Shown: positions 27,482 through 36,882 of the stretch, piece by piece | Position numbering within the stretch: position 1 is the stretch's first letter | How the letters are laid out: each line of letters opens with the position of its first letter | The notes under the pieces: model-generated | Seen by the model: only the letters and a program-made list of their open reading frames with translations | Database searches by the model: none | Told to the model about the DNA's origin: nothing | From: Pseudomonadota bacterium | Lineage (GTDB): Bacteria > Pseudomonadota > Gammaproteobacteria > Pseudomonadales > Moraxellaceae | DNA: 45,535 nucleotides | Assembly (NCBI GenBank): GCA_021804355.1 | Contig: JAJZHP010000005.1 | Location: 1 to 45,535 of the forward strand | Reading direction: 5' to 3' | Made by a program: the position numbers and the translations under genes

Positions 27482-29602
27482 ATGACCATATTGCTGAATA
27501 ATCTTGAGGCTTCCATCGATGCGTTACTAAAACGCACTGGACCCCACGTTGTACTTGGTATTCCGCTGGGTATCGGCAAACCCAATACCTGGGTAAATTG
27601 CCTGTACCGCACCATTGCCGCTCGACCTGATCACAGTCTGCGTATCATCACAGCCTTGTCATTATTGCGTCCCCAGGCTAAATCCGACTTGGAGGCCAGG
27701 TTTCTCAAGCCTTTTGCGGACCGAGTCTTTGGCAATTATCCCGACCTTGATTATGCACGTGACCTGAAAGCTGGCTGCCTGCCCAGCAACATTGAAGTCA
27801 GCGAGTTTTTTTTCAAAACAGCTGACATGCTACATAATGACCCAGCACAGCAACATTATATATGTAGTAACTACACGCATGTTGCCCGAGACATGCTGCA
27901 ATTTGGTGTCAATGTCCTCGCCCAGGAACTTGGGGTCAGAGAACAGGGCTCACATCGCCGCTACAGCATGGGAAGCAATCCTGATGTTTCACTGGATATT
28001 CGCGACATGCTGGTGCGCCATGACCAACGCCATCGTGTCGTCATGGTAGGTGTCGTCAACCATCACATGCCCTTTATGCCGCACGACGCAGAAATCAGCG
28101 CTGATGACCTGGATATGCTGGTGGAAACTCCTGAAACGACGCACACCCTTTTTGCTCCTCCCAATATGAAAGTTGGCTTGGCTGATCACTTGATTGGGCT
28201 TTATGCCAGTACCCTGATTGAAGATGGTGGTACCTTGCAAATTGGCATAGGCTCACTCGGCGATGCCATCAGCAACGCATTGATCGTGCGCCATCGCCAC
28301 CCTGAAACTTATCAAAACATGTTGAGTCATCTACCTTCAGGATCACTGCCTTTGCCGCAACAGACTCAACCCTTTACTGAAGGGCTTTATGGCTGCTCAG
28401 AAATGTTCGTCAATGGCTTTATGCAGCTGCATAAAGCCGGCATCCTGCATCGTAAAGTGTATCCTGACGTACGCTTGCAAGAGCTTTTTAATCGACGGCT
28501 GTTAAAACAAAGCATCGATATCCACACCCTGGATACCTTGATTGAAGAAGGGCTTATTCATGAATCTATTGATCCGGTTATGCTTGCCTGGTTACAACGC
28601 TATGGCGTACTCAACGAGAGTATATCCCTGGAAAAAGACCGTCTGATCATCCAGGGTCACCCTGAAACAAATAACCTTAAAAACCTGGCAACGCGCCAAC
28701 GCTTGCAGGCATTTGGGCTAGGCCATCAATTCAGAGGTGGCGTATTTATGCATGGCGGGTTTTTCATCGGCCCAAGTGACTTTTATCAAGCCCTGCGCGA
28801 CCTGTCAGAAGAAGATAGGTTTGGGATCCATATGGGGCGTATCAGCTTTATCAATCAGCTTTATGGCCAGGAACCCCTGGCGCGGGCTCAACGACAAAAA
28901 GCACGTTTTATAAATACCACCATGATGATGACCCTGCTCGGTGCAGCGGTATCCGATGGACTCGAGGACGGCCAGCTGATCAGCGGCGTCGGCGGACAGT
29001 ACAACTTTGTCGCTATGTCTCATGCTCTGCCCGATTCGCGCTCCATTCTGATGCTACGAGCAGTCAGGGATACGGCTGATGGAGCACAATCCAACATCGT
29101 CTGGAACTATGGACATGTCACCATCCCACGACATCTGCGTGACCTGGTCATCACCGAATATGGCATTGCTGATATACGTGGTCAATCTGATCATCAAATC
29201 ATTGAACGGCTGATTTGCATTGCGGATTCGCGTTTCCAGTTTGACCTTATGGAACAAGCCAAGCATGCCGGCAAGTTGCGCGCTGATTGGGAAGTTCCAG
29301 GGTGGGCCCGTGACAATCTCCCCGAGAGCCTGCGTCAACGCATGAAACCCTGGGCAAACACATCTACGCTACCTGACTTTCCCTTCGGCACCGATTTCAC
29401 GGAGGATGAATTGCATATCGTGCATGCTCTGACCCAGCTCAAAGCCAGTACAGCCCATCCTCTGGATCTGGTTAAAACGCTTATGAGTTCCGTGTTTCGA
29501 ACCGAGCCTGTTCCGGAACGGTACCTGGAACGCATGCAGCTTGATCACCCACAAAACTTAAAGCAGCGTTTGTTGCGACAGCTCTTTAGCGGTAATCTCT
29601 AA
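27482..29602 (+). CDS. Acetyl-CoA hydrolase / CoA-transferase family protein
   Basis: The 706-residue protein is longer than common acetyl-CoA hydrolases (about 430-540). The N-terminal half carries HVVLGIPLGIGKPNTW and GGTLQIGIGSLGDA (about 249-262), the oxyanion-type glycine-rich loop. The C-terminal AcetylCoA_hyd_C-like part has DGQLISGVGGQYNFVAMSHA and VITEYGIADIRGQS, where the Glu of the EYG segment matches the family's active region. It probably hydrolyses or transfers CoA between carboxylic acids. The exact substrate cannot be told. The ATG has AGGGGA 8 nt upstream, and a TTGACG at 27410-27415 may be part of its promoter. It is divergent from ccmA. Confidence 0.85.
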   Translation: MTILLNNLEASIDALLKRTGPHVVLGIPLGIGKPNTWVNCLYRTIAARPDHSLRIITALSLLRPQAKSDLEARFLKPFADRVFGNYPDLDYARDLKAGCLPSNIEVSEFFFKTADMLHNDPAQQHYICSNYTHVARDMLQFGVNVLAQELGVREQGSHRRYSMGSNPDVSLDIRDMLVRHDQRHRVVMVGVVNHHMPFMPHDAEISADDLDMLVETPETTHTLFAPPNMKVGLADHLIGLYASTLIEDGGTLQIGIGSLGDAISNALIVRHRHPETYQNMLSHLPSGSLPLPQQTQPFTEGLYGCSEMFVNGFMQLHKAGILHRKVYPDVRLQELFNRRLLKQSIDIHTLDTLIEEGLIHESIDPVMLAWLQRYGVLNESISLEKDRLIIQGHPETNNLKNLATRQRLQAFGLGHQFRGGVFMHGGFFIGPSDFYQALRDLSEEDRFGIHMGRISFINQLYGQEPLARAQRQKARFINTTMMMTLLGAAVSDGLEDGQLISGVGGQYNFVAMSHALPDSRSILMLRAVRDTADGAQSNIVWNYGHVTIPRHLRDLVITEYGIADIRGQSDHQIIERLICIADSRFQFDLMEQAKHAGKLRADWEVPGWARDNLPESLRQRMKPWANTSTLPDFPFGTDFTEDELHIVHALTQLKASTAHPLDLVKTLMSSVFRTEPVPERYLERMQLDHPQNLKQRLLRQLFSGNL

Positions 29603-29680
29603 TCCAAGCATGGTAAGGAAACCTGGCTTCTGGCCGATAACCTCCTTGCAGGCCGTCGATTTTTTCCAGGAGGACCAGGC

Positions 29681-31216
29681 ATGCAGGTGACTCCAACCAG
29701 CTCCGGGCAGGTATCCCCTGCCGGGGGACTGAAACAGATTAATGCCACACCGCAACTGGCACTGCCAGGGCCCTTGGCTGCCACCGTATTAACCAGCTTT
29801 CCCGTTTCTGGTGTCGCTGAAAGCTATGCGGGGCAGTTACGCTTGGCGTTAACCAACGAGTTGCTCAACTACATTAGCCAGCAGTCCTTGCCTGTCGGTC
29901 AGAACATCACCTTGCAACCCACCAGCGAAGGCACGTATCGAGCTACGCCGCAGGCTGCTACGGCACCTCAATTACTCACGTCTCTGACGACTCAGACGTT
30001 GCGGGATTTATTACCCTTGACCCAAAGTGGTAGTTTTATTCAATTACTGGAAAGCCTGCGCTATCTGGTGACTGCGAACCAAACTCTGGAAGAGCCTATG
30101 CCCGAAGCATTTCAACGGGCAGCGAAAGCTCTTCTGCAGAATATCCCCCAAGTCAATGCATCGGCGCCTGCCGATGCTGTTCATGAATGGGTGCAACCTC
30201 AACTGACGCCCCCAGAATCGCTGTTAGGGCAGGGAAAATTGCCACCTCCTTCTTCACCTGACCTTATGCTGGCTAATCTTTTGCAGCAATTACCCATGAA
30301 AGAGCGTCCCGCACCCCTGCCTGCAAGATCATCCACATGGAATTCACTATCTGCAGAAGTTCCTGCCTCAGACACTTCATCGGCTCCTGGCACGTTAACA
30401 CTCAACCGTTCAGCCCAGGCCGGCACCTCCCCAGCCTCGGAACACCCCACTGCCCCCCTGGTCTACGTTTTGCAACGCCCCCTCAGCACCAATCCTCCCC
30501 TGGCAGAGACAAGTGCTCCTGCCTACCCGCTGAGTGCTCAAATACCGGATGAATTCGCCGCTTTGCTTGAAACAGCCCTGCCACAGGATCCATCACCTAA
30601 TCCGGAAGCAACCTCAACAACCGATCAAGGTACTCCCACGACACCACCCAAGGTGGTGGCAGAGTTTTCACTACCCTTGGCTCCCCCCAATGAACTAGGC
30701 AACACCCTGCATCAAGTGCACGAACTCATCCTTGCCACCCTAGCCAATCATCAAATGAACCGTGCCATCACCACCCTGCAGCATGCAGGGGTGGCTGCCC
30801 TACCCGCAACACTGCATTCCTTGCCCCAGGAAAACCAGCAGGTTCTTTTCATGAACACCATGCCTATTATGGTTGGTCAGCACTATCACGCGGTGGACCT
30901 GCAAATAGGTCAACGCGAAGCAACTCCTCAGGGGGGGCAATCTACCCACATGATCTGGATTATCAGCCTGGGTTTTGATCTGGAGGGGCTGGGCCGTATC
31001 GTTGCCAAAGGAGAGCTCCAGGGACGTTCCTTAGGCACCGACTTTTGGGCTGAAAATGAAATGACTCGATTGTTATTAGACCGAAGACTTCCTGATCTTG
31101 CCACGCAACTAAAATCGGTGGGATTGAACATCAGTCACCTCACCACGCACAGTGGGCTACCCGCAACGCCGCCTAGTGATCAACCGCCTCTCAGTCTGAT
31201 TGACGTCTCAATCTAG
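29681..31216 (+). CDS. FliK-like flagellar hook-length control protein
   Basis: The 511-residue protein has a long Pro/Ser/Thr/Gln-rich, low-conservation N-terminal region and a C-terminal Flg_hook-type domain (about 380-480) with VDLQIG, MIWIISLGFDLEGLG, the G-ELQGRSLGTDFWAE part and TRLLLDRRLPDLATQL. This is the FliK/YscP-type substrate-specificity switch layout. AGGAGG precedes the ATG. The next gene is a FlhB C-terminal-like protein, its expected partner. No other flagellar gene lies in the window, so the pair is detached from a flagellar cluster. Confidence 0.8.
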   Translation: MQVTPTSSGQVSPAGGLKQINATPQLALPGPLAATVLTSFPVSGVAESYAGQLRLALTNELLNYISQQSLPVGQNITLQPTSEGTYRATPQAATAPQLLTSLTTQTLRDLLPLTQSGSFIQLLESLRYLVTANQTLEEPMPEAFQRAAKALLQNIPQVNASAPADAVHEWVQPQLTPPESLLGQGKLPPPSSPDLMLANLLQQLPMKERPAPLPARSSTWNSLSAEVPASDTSSAPGTLTLNRSAQAGTSPASEHPTAPLVYVLQRPLSTNPPLAETSAPAYPLSAQIPDEFAALLETALPQDPSPNPEATSTTDQGTPTTPPKVVAEFSLPLAPPNELGNTLHQVHELILATLANHQMNRAITTLQHAGVAALPATLHSLPQENQQVLFMNTMPIMVGQHYHAVDLQIGQREATPQGGQSTHMIWIISLGFDLEGLGRIVAKGELQGRSLGTDFWAENEMTRLLLDRRLPDLATQLKSVGLNISHLTTHSGLPATPPSDQPPLSLIDVSI

Positions 31217-31227
31217 GAGCCCAACCT

Positions 31228-31569
31228 ATGGACGATGATAAAAAAGCTGTAGCGTTGTTCTATGATGGGTCTCAGGCGCCTGAAATTTCTGCCGTCGGCT
31301 CGCATGCCTTGGCCGATCGCATCATTTCACTGGCCAGGGAGCACAATATTCCAATTTATGAAAATGCCCCTCTGGTAGAGATGCTTGCTGAACAGCAATG
31401 GGGAGAACGTATACCGCCTGAGCTTTACCGTATTGTGGCTGAAATCATTGCCTTCGTTTATTTACTGCAAGGTCGACGTCCCCAAGGCTGGCAGGAACCA
31501 CCGACCCACCGCGAGGTCACCCCGGTTGCCGACAGAATTCGGCCACCCACTCAACCAGATCATCAATAG
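31228..31569 (+). CDS. FlhB C-terminal-domain-like protein (FhlB/EscU-type)
   Basis: The 113-residue product aligns with the part of FlhB after the NPTH autocleavage site: KKAVALFYDGSQAPEISAVG, then ADRIISLAREHNIPIYENAP and IPPELYRIVAEIIAFVYLL. It has no membrane domain and no NPTH. Such stand-alone FlhB-C proteins can substitute for the cytoplasmic FlhB domain in export switching. It starts 11 bp after the FliK-like gene (AGGAG 8 nt upstream). Its last 53 bp overlap the end of serC on the opposite strand. Confidence 0.87.
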   Translation: MDDDKKAVALFYDGSQAPEISAVGSHALADRIISLAREHNIPIYENAPLVEMLAEQQWGERIPPELYRIVAEIIAFVYLLQGRRPQGWQEPPTHREVTPVADRIRPPTQPDHQ

Positions 31570-32614
31570 CTTGTAGCTGCATGGCATTGTACATGGAGAT
31601 ACGTATGCCCCCGAGGGAACGATGTCCCTCCATGCCTATAAATCCAGCTTTTTGTGACAAATCTAAAAACTTCTGCTGCCATTCAGGGTGCCTGAAGTGG
31701 AACACGGCATTCATCTGTGATCGACATGATGGCTGGGCATGAATCTTGACGTCATCGCCTAGCCTCTCCAGAGCGTTATATATCTTGCTGGCTTTAGCTG
31801 CATTGATGGCTTGCATCTTATCCAGGCCACCGATTTCAAACCTGAGCCAGCGTAATACCAGCAAGACCACATAAATCGCGAATACCGGGGGCGTATTGAG
31901 GATAGAGCGGGCTTGCAGATGCTGACGATAATCAAGAAAATCAGGCAGATCCGTCTTAGTCTGATCCAACCAGCTTTTTCTCACCAAGGCGAGGGTCACG
32001 CCAGCTGGTCCCAGATTTTTTTGCGCATGTGCATAAACCAGAGCATAACGCTTCATATCAACCGGGCGGGACAAAAAATCTGAGGACATATCACAGACCC
32101 GAGGCACACTGTCCAGCCCTGGTATCTCATGAAACTGCAAACCTTCTACCGTCTCATTGGAAACATAGTGCAAATAAGGTGCACCCGGGTCATAAACCAC
32201 CTCATGCTGTAGCGGCAAGTCACGGTAGCTGCGTGCATACCCGCTCCAGACTGTACGCATAGGACCTATCCTGGCGGCATGGGGCAGGGATTTATGGCTC
32301 CAATATCCTGTATCCAGATAATTGGCAGGCGATGTAGAGCCTGCCAAAAAGGTCATGGGTACCATGCTGAACTGCTGAGTCGCTCCCCCCTGCAGAAAGA
32401 GTACTGCAAAATCATCTTCCAGATTGAGGAGATACCGCACATGCGATTCCGCTTCAGCCACTACCTGGGCAAACCAGTCAGAACGATGACTCACTCCAAG
32501 CAGGGATATCCCCAATTCTGGAACCTGCAGAATAGCCTGCTGGACCTGCTGAAGCACGCTGGAGGGAAGTACGCCGGGCCCCCCGGAGAAATTATGTTCA
32601 TCAAGAAACGCCAT
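31517..32614 (-). CDS. serC: Phosphoserine aminotransferase
   Basis: SerC makes phosphoserine in serine synthesis and acts in pyridoxal phosphate synthesis. I start it at the ATG at 32614 (MAFLDEHNFSGGPGVLP), with GGGGA about 6 nt upstream; two more ATGs lie 2 and 5 codons before. FSGGPGVLP, LFLQGGATQQFSMVPM, YVSNETVEGLQF, DMSSDFLSRP and the PLP lysine in AHAQKNLGPAGV are diagnostic. The length of about 365 is normal. It overlaps the upstream ATP-grasp gene by 14 bp with this start and the FlhB-like gene by 53 bp tail to tail. Confidence 0.95.
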   Translation of the reverse strand: MAFLDEHNFSGGPGVLPSSVLQQVQQAILQVPELGISLLGVSHRSDWFAQVVAEAESHVRYLLNLEDDFAVLFLQGGATQQFSMVPMTFLAGSTSPANYLDTGYWSHKSLPHAARIGPMRTVWSGYARSYRDLPLQHEVVYDPGAPYLHYVSNETVEGLQFHEIPGLDSVPRVCDMSSDFLSRPVDMKRYALVYAHAQKNLGPAGVTLALVRKSWLDQTKTDLPDFLDYRQHLQARSILNTPPVFAIYVVLLVLRWLRFEIGGLDKMQAINAAKASKIYNALERLGDDVKIHAQPSCRSQMNAVFHFRHPEWQQKFLDLSQKAGFIGMEGHRSLGGIRISMYNAMQLQAIDDLVEWVAEFCRQPG

Positions 32615-33842
32615 GGACATCCCCAGCATGCCTGACTAACGAAGCCACTACGGCCTCACGCAAATGTCCCATATACACCTGCTTATAGGGAAATAGTTCC
32701 ACCGAATCCATGGCGTGCACGACCATCGCAGGATCTGCCTCGAAAAGCAATAAGCGACCATCCTGCAATTCAGCGACATCCAGCAGGACATAAGGCAGCC
32801 GCAACCGGTCAGCCATCTCATGCAGCGTCGAGCTGTGTTTCACTAAAAATTCAGGAAAAGTTTGCATCCAAGCCAGCTCCTGTGAGCGCTTAGCGGCATC
32901 TTCGTACATGCCTGCATTGACATAATGCACCATCCAATGCGATGACAGGGCGCGATGACAGGGCCAAGGCTCGCCGTCAATAAGTGCAAGTCGCATCTTG
33001 GCATACTGTCCCTGTCCATCGGCATAATCCACAAAAGGTGCCACGTAAAAAGTCTCGGCTCGAACCTTGTCTAAATATGTCGATAACTCCTCTTCCCGAA
33101 GCAAACGAGCCAGGTCGTGCCCGGCTTGTGAACCTAAAGGACGTATAATAAGAGGATAGGTTAATAGGGATGACTGTAGGCTATGACGCGAGTAGAGCTT
33201 GGTTACCGGAACCACCAAGCCTTCCACCCCCTGCAATAGCTCGGCCACATGATCCCGTGCCATACCTAGAACAGATTGAGGCGAGTTGATCACAGGCCTG
33301 GGCCAGGCCACCAGCAGATGCTCCAGCGCCTGCAGAAGTTCTTGACTGGCCGGTGACTCCGCGACCGCCATAAAAAGCACATCATGTTCAGGCACTTGCA
33401 AAGAACCCACCTGATCTGCCGTCACCAGAGTTTGAATAATCTCCACCGGAGCCTGCTCCAGCAAACACTCCAGGGGGGTATTCGCTGAGAGTTCCCCCGG
33501 CTGCATCAGCATCAGTACACGAAGGATCGGCGATAACGATGTGCCTCGAATTTTGTAATGCGTGCATAAGCTCATCGCCTGTTCCAGGAACTGTTGAGCC
33601 AGTTCGGCTTGACCCAAACACGATAAGGCGATAGAGGCATCGCGCCAGGAACCAGCATCTTCTGGGTACACCCTAACACGTTCCATCAATTCGCTGGCTT
33701 TGGCGACCAGATCTTCACCCGCCAGACTCATACGCAAAAATGGAGCCAAACCCAAGCAAACAGCACAATCCAGCAGCACTGGATCTGTTTTTACTTCCCC
33801 TCTTTGCAGAGCCCTCATGGGTATTATCGCAGCAGCGTCCAT
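32601..33842 (-). CDS. TPR protein with C-terminal ATP-grasp-like domain
   Basis: The 413-residue protein has an N-terminal helical TPR-like part (ELMERVRVYPEDAGSWRDAS, then LGQAELAQQFLEQAMSLC, about 50-100). From about residue 220 a region resembles ATP-grasp enzymes: YPLIIRPLGSQAGHDLARL as the nucleotide-binding lysine/arginine strand, then KMRLALIDGEPWPCHRALSS, HWMVHYVNAGMYEDAAKR, and the DE-like metal site in LLLFEADPAMVVHAMD. This TPR/ATP-grasp architecture occurs in several proteobacteria; I know of no defined substrate. It lies between the LpoP-like gene (11-bp gap) and serC (overlap), so a role linked to amino acids or peptidoglycan is possible but unproven. Confidence 0.75.
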   Translation of the reverse strand: MDAAAIIPMRALQRGEVKTDPVLLDCAVCLGLAPFLRMSLAGEDLVAKASELMERVRVYPEDAGSWRDASIALSCLGQAELAQQFLEQAMSLCTHYKIRGTSLSPILRVLMLMQPGELSANTPLECLLEQAPVEIIQTLVTADQVGSLQVPEHDVLFMAVAESPASQELLQALEHLLVAWPRPVINSPQSVLGMARDHVAELLQGVEGLVVPVTKLYSRHSLQSSLLTYPLIIRPLGSQAGHDLARLLREEELSTYLDKVRAETFYVAPFVDYADGQGQYAKMRLALIDGEPWPCHRALSSHWMVHYVNAGMYEDAAKRSQELAWMQTFPEFLVKHSSTLHEMADRLRLPYVLLDVAELQDGRLLLFEADPAMVVHAMDSVELFPYKQVYMGHLREAVVASLVRHAGDVHGVS

Positions 33843-33853
33843 AACAGCTCGTC

Positions 33854-34447
33854 CTAAGACCTGAGTGCCCGTTGACTTTCAGCTTCGGCCTGGCGAGCCA
33901 GGGTTAACTGCCCCTGTGCTCTATAAGCCTGAGCCATGACCTCCCATAATTGTCCACGATCCTGTGCTGATCGAGCAAATAACAGGCCCCGCCGCGCCAT
34001 ATTGGCGGCAGATGCATACTGCTTCAAAGCTAGACGCAATTGCCCGAACCGCAAGTAGGGCAACGCTGATTGTGGTGCCACACGGATAGCTTGTTCTAGC
34101 ACATGAGCTGCCTTGTACCATTTGCCTTGATGCTGATAGGTTTGTGCCCGCTTTAGCAACGATGCCAGTACTGGCGTGGTACTGCCATCAGCCAACCTCA
34201 CCTGCGGCTGAGAGGCCCAAGTATAAACGGGAGCAGCGGGTACCGCTGGGGAGGAGGCCTGGGGTCTCGGCTGAGCCGGTACTGGCGGGTGTATATGGAC
34301 CTCTGCGGCCATGGGAGGATTAGTGTGCTGAGTCCCTGGAACCGTTTTTTCAGGCACAGGCACCTGCGGTTTAACTGTCGGCTGCACCGCACAACCCGCT
34401 AGCACGCCTACCCCTCCCCACAAGACACCTAGCCACCACGTACGCAT
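33854..34447 (-). CDS. lpoP: LpoP-like TPR outer-membrane lipoprotein (PBP1b activator candidate)
   Basis: The ATG at 34447 gives a lipoprotein signal, MRTWWLGVLWGGVGVLAGC, with the lipobox LAGC and Ala at +2. A Pro-rich linker (about 20-75) is followed by TPR helices: LLKRAQTYQHQGKWYKAAHV, LEQAIRVAPQSALPYLRFGQ and AYRAQGQLTLARQAEAESQ. In Pseudomonas aeruginosa the TPR lipoprotein LpoP, encoded next to the PBP1b gene, activates that enzyme. The same layout and adjacency to mrcB here suggest the same role. A general TPR lipoprotein is the alternative. Confidence 0.75.
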   Translation of the reverse strand: MRTWWLGVLWGGVGVLAGCAVQPTVKPQVPVPEKTVPGTQHTNPPMAAEVHIHPPVPAQPRPQASSPAVPAAPVYTWASQPQVRLADGSTTPVLASLLKRAQTYQHQGKWYKAAHVLEQAIRVAPQSALPYLRFGQLRLALKQYASAANMARRGLLFARSAQDRGQLWEVMAQAYRAQGQLTLARQAEAESQRALRS

Positions 34448-34468
34448 CCAAAGTCCCCAACATTCCAA

Positions 34469-36778
34469 CTAGCGACCGAAAAAACCCTTGATCTTATCCA
34501 GCATATGATCCAGTACCGGAGATGCACCTGCTGCTTGACAGTCTAGCGTGCTCGTTGGCAAGGTGTCTTTAAAGAATGGCAACATCAAGGCTCCTGGACA
34601 GTTTTCAGTCGTGATGGCCTGATGCTCAGGGTCTACCCAAACCCAGGCTACGTTATCCGGCTGAGGCGTATCGATGGGGCGCGGATGCAGTTGACGCATC
34701 AAATCTATCCAGACCGGCAAGGCACCTGTAGCACCACTTAAGCCCGTAGGTTGATTATTATCATTGCCCAGCCAGACGACTGCCAGCTTATTGCCGGTTG
34801 CCCCAGCAAACCAGGCATCGCGTAAATCATTGGTGGTTCCTGTCTTACCCAGCATATCGGTATTTTGCGGCAAAGCAGCTGAAGCAGCCGCTGCCGTACC
34901 CGAGACCATCACCTGATGCATCGCCTGACGTAAAAGATAGACCGCACTGGCGTCCACGACCTGACGTACATCCAGATCATAACGGCTCAAGGGTTTTCCT
35001 TCTCCATCGACCACTTCCCTGATCGATCGCACAGGGGTCTCAAATCCATTAGAGACTAAAGTCTGGTACATACCGAGCACCTGCCAAGGCGTCAGGGTGA
35101 TAGCCCCCAGCAATGTGGAGGGATAAGCTGGAATATCTTGTTGCAAACCTAAATTGTGTAAAGTCGTGATAACGGCAGGCAGTCCCACGCTCATCCCCAA
35201 CCGAACGCTGGCCAAATTATACGAATGCGCCAATGCCTGTATCAGGGTGACCGATGCCGGAGCATCGGCCTCATAATTATGGGGTGACCAGGTGCTGCCG
35301 TTAGCCATCGCCAGCGTTAACGGGCTATTGTCGAGCAGCGTTGCCAGCGTATCATGGTGACTAGCCAGGGCAGTTAAGTAGATGGCTGGTTTTAGTAATG
35401 AACCTACCTGTCGCGAACTGTCGAGTGCCCGGTCATACCCCGTAAACTGCAAATCGCTGCCTCCCAACACGGCTAATAACTCCCCATTTTGAGGATTACT
35501 GACCAGCGCTGCGCCTTCGATTCGGGCAAGTCGTCGCCCTCTGGCTCGAAGTTGTTTAATCACCTGGTTCATCGCTGATTGAGCTGCATCCTGAACGCGA
35601 GGATCCAAGGTCGTAAAAATACGTAAACCCTGAGATTCCAGATCAGCATCTTTATAATCCTGATGCAATTGACGCCGAACCACATCCATAAAGGCGGGAT
35701 ACCATGTACCGCTGGCATTGGGATGACGAATCACGCTGATCGGCAGTTGCACATAGGTAGAGTACTGAGCACGACTGATAACCTGTTCGTTCAGCATATT
35801 GGCCAGCACGATATTGCGCCTTAACCTGGCCGCATGAGGATGCAAGCGTGGATCATAATGGGAAGGTCCCTTGACCATGCCCACCAGTAAGGCTATCTGC
35901 GGCAGATTCAAATCCTGTATAGGCTGTCCAAAATAGTACTGTGCAGCTAACCCGAATCCATGTATAGAATGCTGTCCAGCTTGCCCCAGACTCACTTCAT
36001 TGAGGTAGGTTTGCAATATTTCTTGCTTGCTGTAATGCAACTCCAGCAACAGAGCCATGGCCATTTCTTGCAATTTACGCCTCAGCGTGCGCTCATCACT
36101 AAGATAAAAATTTTTGACCAATTGCTGCGTCAGCGTACTACCACCCTGCCTTAATTGTCCGTGCAATAAGTCTACGGTCACGGCTCGCAAAGTTCCTCGC
36201 ACCGACACACCGTGATGATGATAAAAATTGCGATCCTCGGTGGCTAAGAGCGCAGGGATAAGCCCCTGAGGAGCATCTTTCAACTGCATGAGAATACGGT
36301 CTTCATTTTGTTGCGGATAAATACCACCAATGATCATGGGATCCATACGCACCAAGGTCTGATCAGAAACCGTGCTAGCCAGGGACGCAATCCCGGTGGC
36401 ACTCCACTGAACACGCACGACCTGTTCAGGTACTGGTTCATCCGGAAAGAGGAACCCTCGAAGATGGATGATGAGCTGATTGGCCGATGCGACATAAGTT
36501 CCTGGTGTTGCCGCGGTTCCTGACTGGTAATGCAGGCGATTTAATTCGCCAAGCACGTCCTGCTGTGTCAACTCGCTCCCTACATACAATTCCATGGGAC
36601 GGGCATAAACTTTGGCAGGCAAGGCCCATCGGTGCCCTTCAAACTTGGCCCTGACAACAGCATCCAAATGCCACAAATAGACACCCAAGCCACCCAGCAT
36701 CACCATGATCAGCAGCAGAGGAATCAGTGCGAGGACCAGCAAACCTTGCTCTTTAGATTTTAAAAATTTATCGACCAC
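34469..36778 (-). CDS. mrcB: Penicillin-binding protein 1b (bifunctional peptidoglycan synthase)
   Basis: The 769-residue class A PBP has one N-terminal membrane helix (about 13-36) and a UB2H-like region (about 60-150). The GT51 glycosyltransferase holds the catalytic Glu in ATEDRNFYHHHGV, GGSTLTQQLVKNFYL and EILQTYLNEV. The transpeptidase has the active serine in GSLLKP, then SYN (AHSYNLASVRLG) and KTGTTND. The frame starts with GTG at 36778, with only a weak ribosome-binding site. It heads the mrcB - lpoP-like - ATP-grasp - serC run. Confidence 0.95.
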   Translation of the reverse strand: MVDKFLKSKEQGLLVLALIPLLLIMVMLGGLGVYLWHLDAVVRAKFEGHRWALPAKVYARPMELYVGSELTQQDVLGELNRLHYQSGTAATPGTYVASANQLIIHLRGFLFPDEPVPEQVVRVQWSATGIASLASTVSDQTLVRMDPMIIGGIYPQQNEDRILMQLKDAPQGLIPALLATEDRNFYHHHGVSVRGTLRAVTVDLLHGQLRQGGSTLTQQLVKNFYLSDERTLRRKLQEMAMALLLELHYSKQEILQTYLNEVSLGQAGQHSIHGFGLAAQYYFGQPIQDLNLPQIALLVGMVKGPSHYDPRLHPHAARLRRNIVLANMLNEQVISRAQYSTYVQLPISVIRHPNASGTWYPAFMDVVRRQLHQDYKDADLESQGLRIFTTLDPRVQDAAQSAMNQVIKQLRARGRRLARIEGAALVSNPQNGELLAVLGGSDLQFTGYDRALDSSRQVGSLLKPAIYLTALASHHDTLATLLDNSPLTLAMANGSTWSPHNYEADAPASVTLIQALAHSYNLASVRLGMSVGLPAVITTLHNLGLQQDIPAYPSTLLGAITLTPWQVLGMYQTLVSNGFETPVRSIREVVDGEGKPLSRYDLDVRQVVDASAVYLLRQAMHQVMVSGTAAAASAALPQNTDMLGKTGTTNDLRDAWFAGATGNKLAVVWLGNDNNQPTGLSGATGALPVWIDLMRQLHPRPIDTPQPDNVAWVWVDPEHQAITTENCPGALMLPFFKDTLPTSTLDCQAAGASPVLDHMLDKIKGFFGR

Positions 36779-36882
36779 CTGACACGCTCGACATCCTCAC
36801 GGGTTGTACATGGCTATCATTGTCGCACGTCCCAGCCCTGAGTGTTAAACTCAACATCCAATCTTGCTGGCAGGTTCGCAAC

